Source: an uncultured Arenicella sp.
GTDB taxonomy: Bacteria > Pseudomonadota > Gammaproteobacteria > Arenicellales > Arenicellaceae
Direction: 5' to 3'
Length of the DNA: 49,173 nt
NCBI GenBank assembly: GCA_937918955.1
Contig: CAKZRZ010000130.1
Location: 1-49,173 of the forward strand
In this document: positions 25,301-34,612 of the stretch, piece by piece
How the letters are laid out: each line of letters begins with the position of its first letter
Numbering within the stretch: position 1 is the first letter of the stretch
Notes under the pieces: model-generated
Told to the model about the DNA's origin: nothing
Database searches by the model: none
The model's input: the letters and a program-made list of their open reading frames with translations, nothing else
Translations under genes and position numbers: made by a program

Positions 25301-27483
25301 AACGCACCATCAATAGTTTGTCCGTTTACGACTAGTCTATTCAGCAAACTGTTTTGAGTTTCATCCGCCACGCGAGCTAAGTCTCTTGCATGTTGCACGT
25401 TAATTTCTTGCTTACGTCTATCGCGTTGAATTGCTAAAGGTTTACCTTTTAAATTAAGATTATCCCCTGCAAACGTTAAAACATCATCAACGTCTTCCAA
25501 CGCATCGTTACTTAAGGACTGCGCAAACTGCCGATAATCATTACGCAAACTTTCGCCCGTCAATTTACTAATATTCGCGCCACGTTGCTCTAAATACAAA
25601 CCTAAATTCGTAGGCATGTTACTTTCAAGCGTGTGTAATTTTAAATTAAAGTGACGACTTAAATCTAGCGGTTCAAAGTCTTGGAAAGCGCCTGTTCTGT
25701 TTCCGTCAGCCAGCGCTTTAGCCTTTTTACGAAAACTACGACTTTGTATTCTTTCAACATAATCATCAACACCTTGAACGTCTAACTTCTTTAAACGCTC
25801 TGACGAGTTTAAAATTTTACCAACAGCTTCTTTACCGTTATTCTGCGCGTAGCGTTTTAGCACTTCTGCGGCGAAATCATCCTCAACGTAGTTGCGCGTA
25901 GTATCCGCCGCACTCTCAAGAAATTGTTTTAACCGCTTGTCGTCTAATCCCTTCGCAAAGCTATCGACCTGTCCGCCCATCTTAGCGTAAGCAGTAGTAA
26001 CGCGTAAATGCCTGTCTTTACTTCCTAATCGGTTAAAATCTTTTCCAAGTGAGAATTTACCATTTTTGTTAATTTTGACTTGCGTACTTTGGCTGTCAAA
26101 TCCATCAGGAAGTTTTCTATCAAACGTCGTGCCATCTTGTGCTATCCCTTTAATTTCAGTATTTTTAAGTAAACTGCGTTGTTGTTTTAACGTTTGTAAT
26201 TCGAGATTTTGCTTAACACTCTTATTAGGAGCAGCAAACAGCTCACTGATACGTTTACGTATTTTAGGCAATCCTACGTTTTCAATTTTAAACGTCATTT
26301 CAACGGGCTGAACTTCTCCAACCTTTTCAATCGAATGAACGCCTAGGAAATTCTCAGGTCGCGCGTTTACGCTTCTAATCGCGGTGTCAACTTCATCGCC
26401 AGTTAACTGCGTTCTAATCGCACCTAAATCGTCTTCACGGTCGGCTAGGCGCGTAATAGCTCGACGTTGTGTTTCTCGGTTCGTATCAGTTAACGTAGCA
26501 ACGTTAGACTTTAAATTATCTGTAACGTTAATTTCATCATCAAGTCGCCCTTGAACGTTATTATGCCTTACACCGCTAAGCATTAAAATTTCGTCGTCAG
26601 TAACCGCATCCGCCGTTAACCCCAAACCCTCGCGAACACTGCGCACTTCTTTTTCACCAACGGTTTGTACCGTCTTTTTAATCCTAGCAACACTGCGGAG
26701 TTTATCAATACCTAAAGGTAAACCTAAACCAAATCCAGCCATTTGCGCGTAATCCCAGTTATTCATACCTTCGGGAAAAAAGAACTCGCTATCATTCATC
26801 AACGCAGCAATCGCAACTTCCGTAGACGCTGCCTCTTTAACGCTTGCACCTAACGGCCCACGTGCTTTTGTAGGAAGTAAATTAAACTGTGAACTTCTAA
26901 TTGTTTTACGCGCGTTTTCTAGCTTTCTTTGCGTATCAACTGCACCAGTAACAACGCCTAAATCCTTTGTAGCAATCTCTTTACTAATCGTATGAAAATC
27001 ATCAAAAGCTTTTTCAACGCGCGTAAAGTCTCCAAATAATTTTCTACCCGTATTCGTAGTACCAAGTTTACTTAACGCACCAACGCCTTGCGTTCCTTTT
27101 GAGATTGTGTTAACACCTAAAAATAACGTAGCAATATCCGCAGTAGTTTTAATGCCTTGATAATTCTTATCGAAGTTATCAGCAACCATCTCCGCGTAGC
27201 CAAGACCCGTTAAATCGGCAAGTTTATTTAGTCTACGTTTGTCGTTTTCTTCATTGAAGATATCGGTATCAAAAAACTTAATTCCACGCCCAACGGTATT
27301 TGACGTAATATTTTCAACACTTCCTGCAACCGTAGTAGCGGCGGCGTAGGGTAACGTTACGGGAGCTGATAATACCGTCTCAACCCCCGCCGCAAGCAAT
27401 CCATCCGACGGACTTTTTACTTTACCAAATTCCTTGTCAACGCGTTGCTGTGCCGCAAAGTTAAATCTATCTACCATTATCAT
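22348..27483 (-). CDS. Giant internal virion/ejection protein (T7 gp16-like by position and size), ~1711 aa
   Basis: Size and place at the end of the structural block; no lytic transglycosylase motif recognised by eye. Confidence 0.65.
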   Translation of the reverse strand: MIMVDRFNFAAQQRVDKEFGKVKSPSDGLLAAGVETVLSAPVTLPYAAATTVAGSVENITSNTVGRGIKFFDTDIFNEENDKRRLNKLADLTGLGYAEMVADNFDKNYQGIKTTADIATLFLGVNTISKGTQGVGALSKLGTTNTGRKLFGDFTRVEKAFDDFHTISKEIATKDLGVVTGAVDTQRKLENARKTIRSSQFNLLPTKARGPLGASVKEAASTEVAIAALMNDSEFFFPEGMNNWDYAQMAGFGLGLPLGIDKLRSVARIKKTVQTVGEKEVRSVREGLGLTADAVTDDEILMLSGVRHNNVQGRLDDEINVTDNLKSNVATLTDTNRETQRRAITRLADREDDLGAIRTQLTGDEVDTAIRSVNARPENFLGVHSIEKVGEVQPVEMTFKIENVGLPKIRKRISELFAAPNKSVKQNLELQTLKQQRSLLKNTEIKGIAQDGTTFDRKLPDGFDSQSTQVKINKNGKFSLGKDFNRLGSKDRHLRVTTAYAKMGGQVDSFAKGLDDKRLKQFLESAADTTRNYVEDDFAAEVLKRYAQNNGKEAVGKILNSSERLKKLDVQGVDDYVERIQSRSFRKKAKALADGNRTGAFQDFEPLDLSRHFNLKLHTLESNMPTNLGLYLEQRGANISKLTGESLRNDYRQFAQSLSNDALEDVDDVLTFAGDNLNLKGKPLAIQRDRRKQEINVQHARDLARVADETQNSLLNRLVVNGQTIDGALRNVSAPNLINIALGETADEFSQAFSRDVQNIFAGADRTANNDTLGGKIVGQILPQDKNFKNFFVDAFQYAAQINKGITNKYEQAAKDYLKTNERVFGEIRKKDNFADLTSLNVTVRSFNQGWDIAKGSSFKVGELRMADTISNRDKLRGFGLNDQTIDNVFKNGNDAEIPDITRLAQGTYQPVGITDLASQALEVLREADQVTKINRNGVRAANNVQVVDDELLSLPNMMNKYEQTVIVHEVGTNKIVTLSGGKDLDKALENAEQFINSARKGRKASEPVLIAKPAVQFKAETGQTPFQQGFDVGKVDTALVPSDAGGVLDVMLKSIIRDWGSVSTDVINSRFKKEINFLEHMESSLRSADGAVRKGQSRNVYSEVKNRLLGIDTGRPQGLAYSKLLNSADAMGDAVFAETAKQLDPFFARVFDKQAKTSKALDDIGRATGYKPAEEFLKVNGLNVDASSEGLARRMNAVAGFWVLRFMELGQSILNISTIPTILPTVGKTLSRRPNETFDEYRGRVGAFANVLGDNTPATMNPVKIMQAGIHDMFTDAGRKVYQEGKRLGNLDASVVETHDIIFEGGRRYADPSNWQKFKNVAVTPTDFTEQYSRTVSYMAGYRLFKEEAGDTLSDAALHKLANWFADQNVGDYSKVTRPDQFKGGVGSALGLFQTFFTNYWQRFARAIESGDNKTIATQFGTQGVVFGVESIPGYDSFEKAWSSYDGSQTPWESLVGAYGVDYAEILGTGALSNLPKLFGAKDGIALHTRGDTNVRGIPNITEIDNVPAVTLARKLIKGVGATVNLVKQEGTNTSSGRLLEIAASMSPSRSVKGALEIINGRSVDRNGGLVTDETRELGNAVSRLIGSKPLAEQRAGAMMYRQRGMQQIANARMSIMRNNFVSKVRDEGMSKELVNEMLERYIDEHRNPATFKQWLKELNKKAKYSKSHREMLRTYKRMAKGQTSKYADKQTLRFYQLIASDPTTATEFAR

Positions 27484-29800
27484 TTACCGAATTTGGCGTC
27501 CACAAGTCCGCTTGCTGAATACCTAACGTAATCGTACGTTGAACATCAGGACTAGATTTAACGTCGTTAAGCGCTGGAGTAAAATTACTCGGATTAGCTG
27601 ACGGACTCGCTTGCGTGCGAATTAAACTACTTTGATTGCCTAATTCCGAAATAAACTTTTTATACTCACGGTACGCGATAGTTGCGTTTTCCTCAAAGTC
27701 ACGACCAATCATAATATTAACATCTTGGCTTACGTTCATTGTATTTAGCACATTTCCGTTTGCATCTCTGAACTCGCCCTGCGTCATAGAACTTAATAAA
27801 GCCTCTTCGCGGTCGTTTGGTGCAGTTAACGCTTTAATCTCCTGAAAAGCTTGTTCACCGTTTTCGCGTCCACTCATGCGGTCAATCATATTGAGATAAA
27901 ACGTATCAACTGCGGGACTGACAATTAGCGCGTCATTCTGAGTATCGTTTTTATGGATTTCCAGCATTACTTTATAAAAATTAAATTCACCGTCACCTGT
28001 TCTGTACGCAGAGCTAATTTGACCTGTCTCCGTAAATACAGGCGCACCTGACGTATTTTGACCGCCAAATACTGTTTGCTGTGTCACGCTTACAACTTTT
28101 TCGTTTAAGTCGTCGGCAAACTCTAAACGTTTCATCGCGGCAACACCCTGAACACTTCCGTGGCGGTGTCTACGTAGCATTTGACGGTTAGTTAATCCGT
28201 TTGTTTCTCCGCTTGCTCCGAGATACGTACTGTCTAAAAACTGCTTAACATCTCGCGCAGAGCTTGTAACGTCAAATAACGTAGAGGCTTCCCCGTCTAA
28301 ACCAACCCCGCCTGTATCAGCGTTTTCAGTCATTTCTGTCCATAGGTCAGCTTCTGCCGCGAATAAACTACTTCGGTCAATTACGTTTGCAAATCCTGGA
28401 TTATTAGCAATCGCGTCGGTTGCGTCGTTTGTAAAACTAACACTGCCTTTATCGATAAACTCTCTTACAAGCCTTTTATCGTAATCCGTAGCATTCGCTT
28501 CTAACGCCTCTTGCGCATTTTCAATTAACTCTTTATTATTTTCCAAAAATTCAGAATTAATTAAAGCGATTTGTTTTTCGCGTTCGGCTCCTGCGGGGAA
28601 CCTTTCCGTTACGTCTTGTATCGCTGTCAGTCTTGCTTGCTCGGCATTACGTGTGACTGCGGTATTCCTGTCGCCTGTGTACCACTGATTTGCACGTTCG
28701 TACTCTGACAACCTTGCTACGTTTTCACGCTCCGCCGCGACTCCGCGCAGTAATTCTGTATTAAACTCACTAACATTTTCGCCCAATTTTAAACGCGTAT
28801 CTAGCGCGCTAGCTGCGTCCGTAGCAGTTATTTGCACCCCACCAATCGTAACCGCCCCTGAATTTTCTGTCAATTCTTGTGTAATTCCGCGAAGATTTTC
28901 CGTAGTTAACCCACTAAGCATTAACTTCTTTTGATTTTCTAAGTTATCACGTTTACTTTTTGCAAGCGACGCACTTGTTGTTGCGCGTTTACTCGCAATT
29001 TCTGCGCGAGATTTTTCATTACCTAAATAAGTTTTTAATCTTTCGTTGGCCCATCGACCAGTAACACTGCGCGAAATACCTAACTGCTGCGCGACGCCCG
29101 AAGTCAAAATACTTTCTAACTCTTTAGCGTTAGCGTCAGGAAACAACGAATCTAGCTGACCAAACTGCTCAACGGCTTCTTGGTCACGTAACTCCGCGCG
29201 GTTTTCTAGCTGTGTTTTACGTAAATCAGCTCCAGCTTGCGCTGTACTTAACAAATCTTTTTGAAAATCTAACTGTAACTTAGCCGTAGCAACTGGACGT
29301 ATAAAGTCTTCAATTTCGCTTTTCGTACTTAACTCTTGCCTAAATAACTCCGCACCGTCAAACGTTCCGCTTAGCTGTGCGGCATCTTGCTTTCTTAGCA
29401 TTTGAAACGATATACGCTGCCCCGTTGTTTTTTCTAAGTCGTCCAGACGCGTTAGTAACTCAGGCGGTGGTTCTTGACCTGTAGCCGCAAAAGCATTTAA
29501 CGTGTCATTACGGAATTTTCTGAACGCTTCCATTTCCTGAACAGCTTTACCGACAACAACCTCTTGGCCTTGGTCAGCAATATTCAACGCAATACTCTGT
29601 TTAACCTTTGCACGCGTATTATTGCTTAACTCTAGCCTATCGACCATTTGTAGCGTATTATTGATTAAAACGTCTTCTGTTCCCTCACCTTGCAAAACGC
29701 CGCCCTTTGGGGGTGTTACCGTAGCGACACCCCCTCCAGCACTACGAAGGCCTAGGTTCGTAGAGTTCCGCGTCTCTTTTGGTTGATTACCTAATAACAT
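27467..29800 (-). CDS. Internal virion protein (T7 gp15-like by position), 777 aa
   Basis: Long helical, Q/E/A-rich protein directly upstream of the giant protein gene. Confidence 0.6.
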   Translation of the reverse strand: MLLGNQPKETRNSTNLGLRSAGGGVATVTPPKGGVLQGEGTEDVLINNTLQMVDRLELSNNTRAKVKQSIALNIADQGQEVVVGKAVQEMEAFRKFRNDTLNAFAATGQEPPPELLTRLDDLEKTTGQRISFQMLRKQDAAQLSGTFDGAELFRQELSTKSEIEDFIRPVATAKLQLDFQKDLLSTAQAGADLRKTQLENRAELRDQEAVEQFGQLDSLFPDANAKELESILTSGVAQQLGISRSVTGRWANERLKTYLGNEKSRAEIASKRATTSASLAKSKRDNLENQKKLMLSGLTTENLRGITQELTENSGAVTIGGVQITATDAASALDTRLKLGENVSEFNTELLRGVAAERENVARLSEYERANQWYTGDRNTAVTRNAEQARLTAIQDVTERFPAGAEREKQIALINSEFLENNKELIENAQEALEANATDYDKRLVREFIDKGSVSFTNDATDAIANNPGFANVIDRSSLFAAEADLWTEMTENADTGGVGLDGEASTLFDVTSSARDVKQFLDSTYLGASGETNGLTNRQMLRRHRHGSVQGVAAMKRLEFADDLNEKVVSVTQQTVFGGQNTSGAPVFTETGQISSAYRTGDGEFNFYKVMLEIHKNDTQNDALIVSPAVDTFYLNMIDRMSGRENGEQAFQEIKALTAPNDREEALLSSMTQGEFRDANGNVLNTMNVSQDVNIMIGRDFEENATIAYREYKKFISELGNQSSLIRTQASPSANPSNFTPALNDVKSSPDVQRTITLGIQQADLWTPNSVNDNGR

Positions 29801-29805
29801 TACGT

Positions 29806-30438
29806 TTAGCTCCCTGACGCTGCTGCGCGGAATAGCTTAATTAACTCTTCACCTTCGTCATCGGTCAAACCTTCTAAACGCGAACTTAGTCCAGAAGAAA
29901 TTTCCGTATTTTCAAGCCCTTTTAGCATGTCTCCTATACTCCGCGTATCGTCATTAATATCCAGCGTATTAAGATTAGCGGTAGCCGCTTGCGTTTGCGT
30001 AGCTTGACCTGCCAATAAACGGCCCGCGTTTGCGTTATTTCCTATGTTTAGCTGTCCGCCAGAGTTATTCTGAAAAGCTGCGTTGCCGATTGTCGTTAAT
30101 AAATCCTGTCCAGCCAAATTCGACAAATCCGCACGTGAACCTTCGAAAATTCGCCCACCTAACGACGTAAAATCAATTTTAATATTACCGTCAGCTTTAT
30201 TTTCGATTAACCCGTCAAGATTTAAAATCGTAGGGTCAGTATCAACTCCGATCGTATTTTCATTTCCCAAATTACGAAAAACTCTGCTGGCAACCTGTGC
30301 GCTTTGCGACGTATTAGGCAGTCTTAACGCAATAGCGTTTTCACCTACACCTAAAACACGCGAAGAGTCCAACGCTCTTGCTTCCTGCGTTTGAGGCTTT
30401 TTACCTATTTTATCAAGTAAATCTAAAAAGAATGGCAT
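29806..30438 (-). CDS. Putative virion protein, 210 aa
   Basis: ORF within the ejectosome-like cluster. Confidence 0.6.
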   Translation of the reverse strand: MPFFLDLLDKIGKKPQTQEARALDSSRVLGVGENAIALRLPNTSQSAQVASRVFRNLGNENTIGVDTDPTILNLDGLIENKADGNIKIDFTSLGGRIFEGSRADLSNLAGQDLLTTIGNAAFQNNSGGQLNIGNNANAGRLLAGQATQTQAATANLNTLDINDDTRSIGDMLKGLENTEISSGLSSRLEGLTDDEGEELIKLFRAAASGS

Positions 30439-30447
30439 TTTAAATCC

Positions 30448-31386
30448 TTAAGGTGTTAGTGCGCCAAGTAACGCTGTTATCGTACTTGCGTTTGCGTAGT
30501 CGCCATTATACGTTCCTGCAACTTCGTTAGCCTGAGAAATTCTTTCTGCGTACTTGCCTGCCCAATCAAACGTTGTAACGTCTTGGAAACTTTCTTCATT
30601 AGACGTTCTATCAATCACGTCAGTATCGTTGACAGTTTCGTCCACCGTACGTTTAGCTCCGCGTATTAGTCCCCACAAACTAATTAAATTTCCATAACTT
30701 GCTTCGTAATTATCTATACGCGAAATTGCCTTTACAGAAAACGCCCGTTCGAGGCTTTGTTGTGACGACACGATTGCATTGTTGAACAGTTCCGCACGAA
30801 GTGACGCGAGTCTCCGCGTTAAGTCCACCATTGCCGTGTCTTGCTGCTGTAGAACAAACGTGTTGCGGGACGACCCAACCGCGCGAGAAACCGTCGCCCA
30901 ACGTGAGCTGGCCTGACGGTAAAATTGACATTTCGCTTCTTCGATTTGACATAGTATATTCTCTTTCATTCGTTCTTCTTGACTACAAGCGAGGTCAAAA
31001 ATCTTATCCGCACACTCAATTAAATCTTGTCTGCTATCGAAAACCGTACCGCAAAGGTTTGCCTGTAATCCATCAATGCAGCCTTGTATCGCGTTACATT
31101 GTGCCTGTGTAAGTAAATTTTCATCGAAATCCCTAACACTACTTCTGTCGCGTTGTTCATTATCTGTAACATCACGCGTAAAGTTAGTATCAGTATCTCT
31201 GATATTTAATCCAAGACCAAAATTACGACTACGCTGGTCGCCTGTTTCGTACTGTAACGGCTCTAAATCCTGCGCAAGCGTTTGCGTAGCAAATTGACCC
31301 GTATCAGGCGTTAATCCACTCGGCGCAGTAGCTCCCGCGTTTCCTAGAGGCTGTAGCGTACCCGTTGCAATTACTTCATCAACCAT
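30448..31386 (-). CDS. Internal virion protein (T7 gp14-like by position), 312 aa
   Basis: Helical protein between the acyltransferase-like gene and the larger internal proteins. Confidence 0.55.
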   Translation of the reverse strand: MVDEVIATGTLQPLGNAGATAPSGLTPDTGQFATQTLAQDLEPLQYETGDQRSRNFGLGLNIRDTDTNFTRDVTDNEQRDRSSVRDFDENLLTQAQCNAIQGCIDGLQANLCGTVFDSRQDLIECADKIFDLACSQEERMKENILCQIEEAKCQFYRQASSRWATVSRAVGSSRNTFVLQQQDTAMVDLTRRLASLRAELFNNAIVSSQQSLERAFSVKAISRIDNYEASYGNLISLWGLIRGAKRTVDETVNDTDVIDRTSNEESFQDVTTFDWAGKYAERISQANEVAGTYNGDYANASTITALLGALTP

Positions 31387-31822
31387 TGTTAATTAACCGT
31401 AAAATATCCTCAGTTTTCGAGGCCTTTAAATCATACTTACGTCCGTTTGCTGCGTAAGCCAACTGATTATTTTTAACCGTATTTCGTAGGTCTTCGATTA
31501 AAGATTTTTGATTTCCCAAATTCGCACAAAAGAAATGTAACCACGCGACATTTCCCGTGTTATGTTCCATAGGCGTAATCCAACGTAAATCGTTTAAATA
31601 AATTTCACCCAGAATAGGGTTTAGATTAATCCACGCGCAAAAACCTACAGGCTCATTATCGTTTGTTTGGATTAAATAATTACCTTTAGCAATGCAGCTA
31701 AGTAATTCCTGCATTACGTGACAAAAAGGTCTTACGCTGTCTTTTGAAATACACAATAAGCTTGCGCAGACTTTTAACGCGTCGTCAGGGGATTTAAGTT
31801 GTTTATGTTCTAGGCCAGCCAT
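31379..31822 (-). CDS. HlyC/RTX-toxin acyltransferase-like (GNAT-fold) protein, T7 gp13 position
   Basis: NYLIQTNDNEPVGFCAWINLNPILGEIYLNDLRWI...NTGNVAWLHFFCANLG parallels HlyC QYVLLTRDDYPVAYCSWANLSLENEIKYLNDVTSL...TSGDRKWFIDWIAPFG (recalled). Confidence 0.65.
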   Translation of the reverse strand: MAGLEHKQLKSPDDALKVCASLLCISKDSVRPFCHVMQELLSCIAKGNYLIQTNDNEPVGFCAWINLNPILGEIYLNDLRWITPMEHNTGNVAWLHFFCANLGNQKSLIEDLRNTVKNNQLAYAANGRKYDLKASKTEDILRLINNG

Positions 31823-31826
31823 AATC

Positions 31827-32141
31827 TCATTCTTTTTTCGCGGGAAGTCGTGCGGTTAACAGCGTATGTAAGTTGTCGAGTTTTCCGTTCATAGCTACGA
31901 GGGTTCGGTCAAGCGCGGTATTACGACGAGCGTTTTCTTTAATTTCATCGTCTTGGTTACTGTCACGCTCTTTCTGATTTTTAATATTTTCATCAAATTC
32001 GTCTTTTAAACTTTCGATCGCTTTTGCCCTAACTGCCCCGTTTGCCTTCATCCGTGTCCAATTAGCCACTATTCCCGCGAAAGCTGCAAGTATGCCAATT
32101 CCCGTAAGTATCCACGATAGTGTTTCACCCGTAATAGTCAT
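31827..32141 (-). CDS. Single-TM coiled-coil protein
   Basis: TLSWILTGIGILAAFAGIVANW then charged heptad-like region. Confidence 0.6.
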   Translation of the reverse strand: MTITGETLSWILTGIGILAAFAGIVANWTRMKANGAVRAKAIESLKDEFDENIKNQKERDSNQDDEIKENARRNTALDRTLVAMNGKLDNLHTLLTARLPAKKE

Positions 32142-32146
32142 AACGT

Positions 32147-32722
32147 TTACTTTTCGCTTACGAAGCTTACACGGTCTTCGCTGTCATGAAATTCAATAGA
32201 CCACGGGCCTAGCTCTTTCGGGCCACGTACGGCAATTTGCGATTTATTTTCTGTTTCAAACACAGTACGTGCCTCTATCCCGTACTGCTTTAAACCACTT
32301 TCAATCTGTTTTGAGTAGTTTAGAAATTTAACGTTTTTGTCTTCTCGTACGATTTCAGGTTCTTCTTCAACAAAAGGAATCGTGACTTCAATCTTATCGC
32401 TAAATTCAGGCCAGTCAGCCTTAAACGTTAAACGCGCCATGCCGATTTTAATCGGAGTAATAGTTTCAGCTCTATCACCGTGAACGAGAATTTTAACCGC
32501 GCCTTTTACAGCCGTAAGCGGGTTAACCTTAACTTCTTTCTCTTCGCACCTTGGAAGCATTTTAAGCATATAACGTCCACCGCGCGTACAACCGTCGTGT
32601 ATTCTCAACGTACAATCGGCGGCGCTAAACCCTAACGTATCAGGCGGCAGAATAGCTGTGTCGCCATTACCGCAAAGATACGCAAGAATTTTATTCGCGT
32701 GGTCTAAAAATTGCGAACTCAT
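32147..32722 (-). CDS. Virion/tail protein with DGCTxGG motif
   Basis: DCTLRIHDGCTRGG near N-terminus. Confidence 0.65.
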   Translation of the reverse strand: MSSQFLDHANKILAYLCGNGDTAILPPDTLGFSAADCTLRIHDGCTRGGRYMLKMLPRCEEKEVKVNPLTAVKGAVKILVHGDRAETITPIKIGMARLTFKADWPEFSDKIEVTIPFVEEEPEIVREDKNVKFLNYSKQIESGLKQYGIEARTVFETENKSQIAVRGPKELGPWSIEFHDSEDRVSFVSEK

Positions 32723-32919
32723 TACTTTTCGCCTTTAAACGCGCAAGGAGTGTCTTCAAGTTGCGCATAAGCAACACCGCCAGGCGTACAACCGTTATGG
32801 ATAAGAAGCTGTTTTTTCGTTTTATCGAAGGAAACTTCTCCCATCTTTCCAGTGTAACAACCCGTGTGTTGGACGATTTTACTCGTTGCCGTAAACTGCG
32901 TATCAATTCGTGTTTGCAT
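32722..32919 (-). CDS. 65-aa protein that is essentially one DGCTxGG module
   Basis: HTGCYTGKMGEVSFDKTKKQLLIHNGCTPGGVAYAQLED. Confidence 0.65.
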   Translation of the reverse strand: MQTRIDTQFTATSKIVQHTGCYTGKMGEVSFDKTKKQLLIHNGCTPGGVAYAQLEDTPCAFKGEK

Positions 32920-32930
32920 TTTCGTTACCT

Positions 32931-34466
32931 TTAAAGAATTGGGCCGTTATCGTTTATTGTTTGTAGGGTTCCTACGTCACAACCCGTAACGCTTCCTTGC
33001 GATACAATTAAATTTTGAGGCCCATCAGTTGCCGCGCTGTTTGAAACATCAATCGTGAATGAACCGTCACCTAGGTCGTTTAATACGACGTCGTTTCCAG
33101 CAAAGAAAAATCCTGCAAACGTAATCGCTCCTGCGTTAGGAAAAGCTTGGAAAGGGCCGTACGTTGTAACACCTGCTCCGTTATTCGAATTATGAACAAT
33201 CTGTCCTATTAACGTTGTTGGAGGGCACGTGCCCGTATTTCCGCCAGCGCCTACGGTAATTGTAAACGTACAAGGCGTTGTTCCGCCATTACCGTCGTTA
33301 GCTGTTACTGTAACTGTAAACGTACCTTCTTCAGTAGGCGTCCCCGTAATGTCACCTGTAGCAGAATCAATTAATAATCCTGCAGGATTTCCAGTCATGG
33401 AGTACGTCAACGTATCACCGTCCGCATCACTTCCAGTTACGTTTAACGTTTGAATAGCTTCGTTAACTGTAAACGTAGCATCGCTCGGACAATTTACCGT
33501 TGGGGCCGTGTTTCCACCCGTCGCGGGGCAAGTAATATCATACTGAACACCGTCAACTACGCCTTCGTTTCCGTCATTATCGTAACCAATCGTTACAACA
33601 CCAACCTCATTAGTGCCGCCCGCAGCGTTAACTTCAATTTCAATCGTAGCTCCGTCAGCGGGAACAAACGGAGAAGTAACTACACTACCGTTCACGCGAA
33701 CAACAACTACGCCATTACCTGTTGAAGATATCGTTAATGGAACACCGTCAGGATTAGTAACAACCGTTGACGTAGTTGCAGGGCATTCACTAGACAAAAT
33801 ATCGTCCCAATCAGCCGTAGGAACTTCTAACGATGTTGTATTACAGCACGCGTCTATCTGTTCTTGTAAATTCGCAATTAAATCACCTTGAGCATTAACT
33901 TGATTTTGTAGCCCTGCAATTAAATCGTTAACTTGTGTACGACTGTAAAAATTCTGAATTACCCACGTCTCAGTCGCGTAACCTGTTAAGTCTACAGCGG
34001 GCGGTACAACGGGAATTACTAAATTAGCGATATACTGCTGAATTGCAGCAATATCATTACAATTTTTAGTTACTTTATTCTGTAAATTAATAAATGAAGC
34101 ATTAGTAACATACGTATTTAATTTAGCGTCAACCGCATCGCATATTTTCTGGTTTAACGCGTCCATGTCGATGAAATCGTTAAAATTTACGTTTTCCAGC
34201 AAGAACGCGCGGAACCTGTTAGGGCTTATACGTACAGGTTGCTGGCAACAATTACGCCAGATTGTTATCCAGAACCACGAACACTCAGAAGCAAGCTCTT
34301 CATTCTTAACTTCTTGTGGGCCTTCGCCACACGCGGAACAACATGACGCTTTATCGCACGTTTTACTTCCGCATTTACCGCAACAATCGTTTTGAACAGT
34401 AAAAACTTCCTTACATTTCGCGCAGCCACTTCGACAGCCGCAATCGTTATGATTATGTTCTACCAT
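32931..34466 (-). CDS. Tail fibre/appendage protein: Cys-rich head, coiled coil, Ig/cadherin-like domain
   Basis: CGCRSGCAKC...CCGKCG...CCSACG; NTAPTVNCPSDATFTVNEA...GDTLTYSMTGNPAGLLIDSATGDITGTPTEEGTFTVTVTANDGNGG (He_PIG-like). Confidence 0.75.
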   Translation of the reverse strand: MVEHNHNDCGCRSGCAKCKEVFTVQNDCCGKCGSKTCDKASCCSACGEGPQEVKNEELASECSWFWITIWRNCCQQPVRISPNRFRAFLLENVNFNDFIDMDALNQKICDAVDAKLNTYVTNASFINLQNKVTKNCNDIAAIQQYIANLVIPVVPPAVDLTGYATETWVIQNFYSRTQVNDLIAGLQNQVNAQGDLIANLQEQIDACCNTTSLEVPTADWDDILSSECPATTSTVVTNPDGVPLTISSTGNGVVVVRVNGSVVTSPFVPADGATIEIEVNAAGGTNEVGVVTIGYDNDGNEGVVDGVQYDITCPATGGNTAPTVNCPSDATFTVNEAIQTLNVTGSDADGDTLTYSMTGNPAGLLIDSATGDITGTPTEEGTFTVTVTANDGNGGTTPCTFTITVGAGGNTGTCPPTTLIGQIVHNSNNGAGVTTYGPFQAFPNAGAITFAGFFFAGNDVVLNDLGDGSFTIDVSNSAATDGPQNLIVSQGSVTGCDVGTLQTINDNGPIL

Positions 34467-34468
34467 TA

Positions 34469-34612
34469 TTACGCCTTATTTGCTACGTATTTCAAGCGAA
34501 TTTCTTCGACTTTTTTCTCAGTTTCTTGGCACGTACTGTTAAAAACCGCGAGAGTAAGCTTTTTATCTCCAGTCAGTTCGCGCGCTTGCGTTACTGTAAT
34601 CTTAACAGCCAT
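34469..34612 (-). CDS. 47-aa hypothetical protein (not in ORF track)
   Basis: MAVKITVTQARELTGDKKLTLAVFNSTCQETEKKVEEIRLKYVANKA; fills the gap between two tail genes. Confidence 0.55.
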   Translation of the reverse strand: MAVKITVTQARELTGDKKLTLAVFNSTCQETEKKVEEIRLKYVANKA

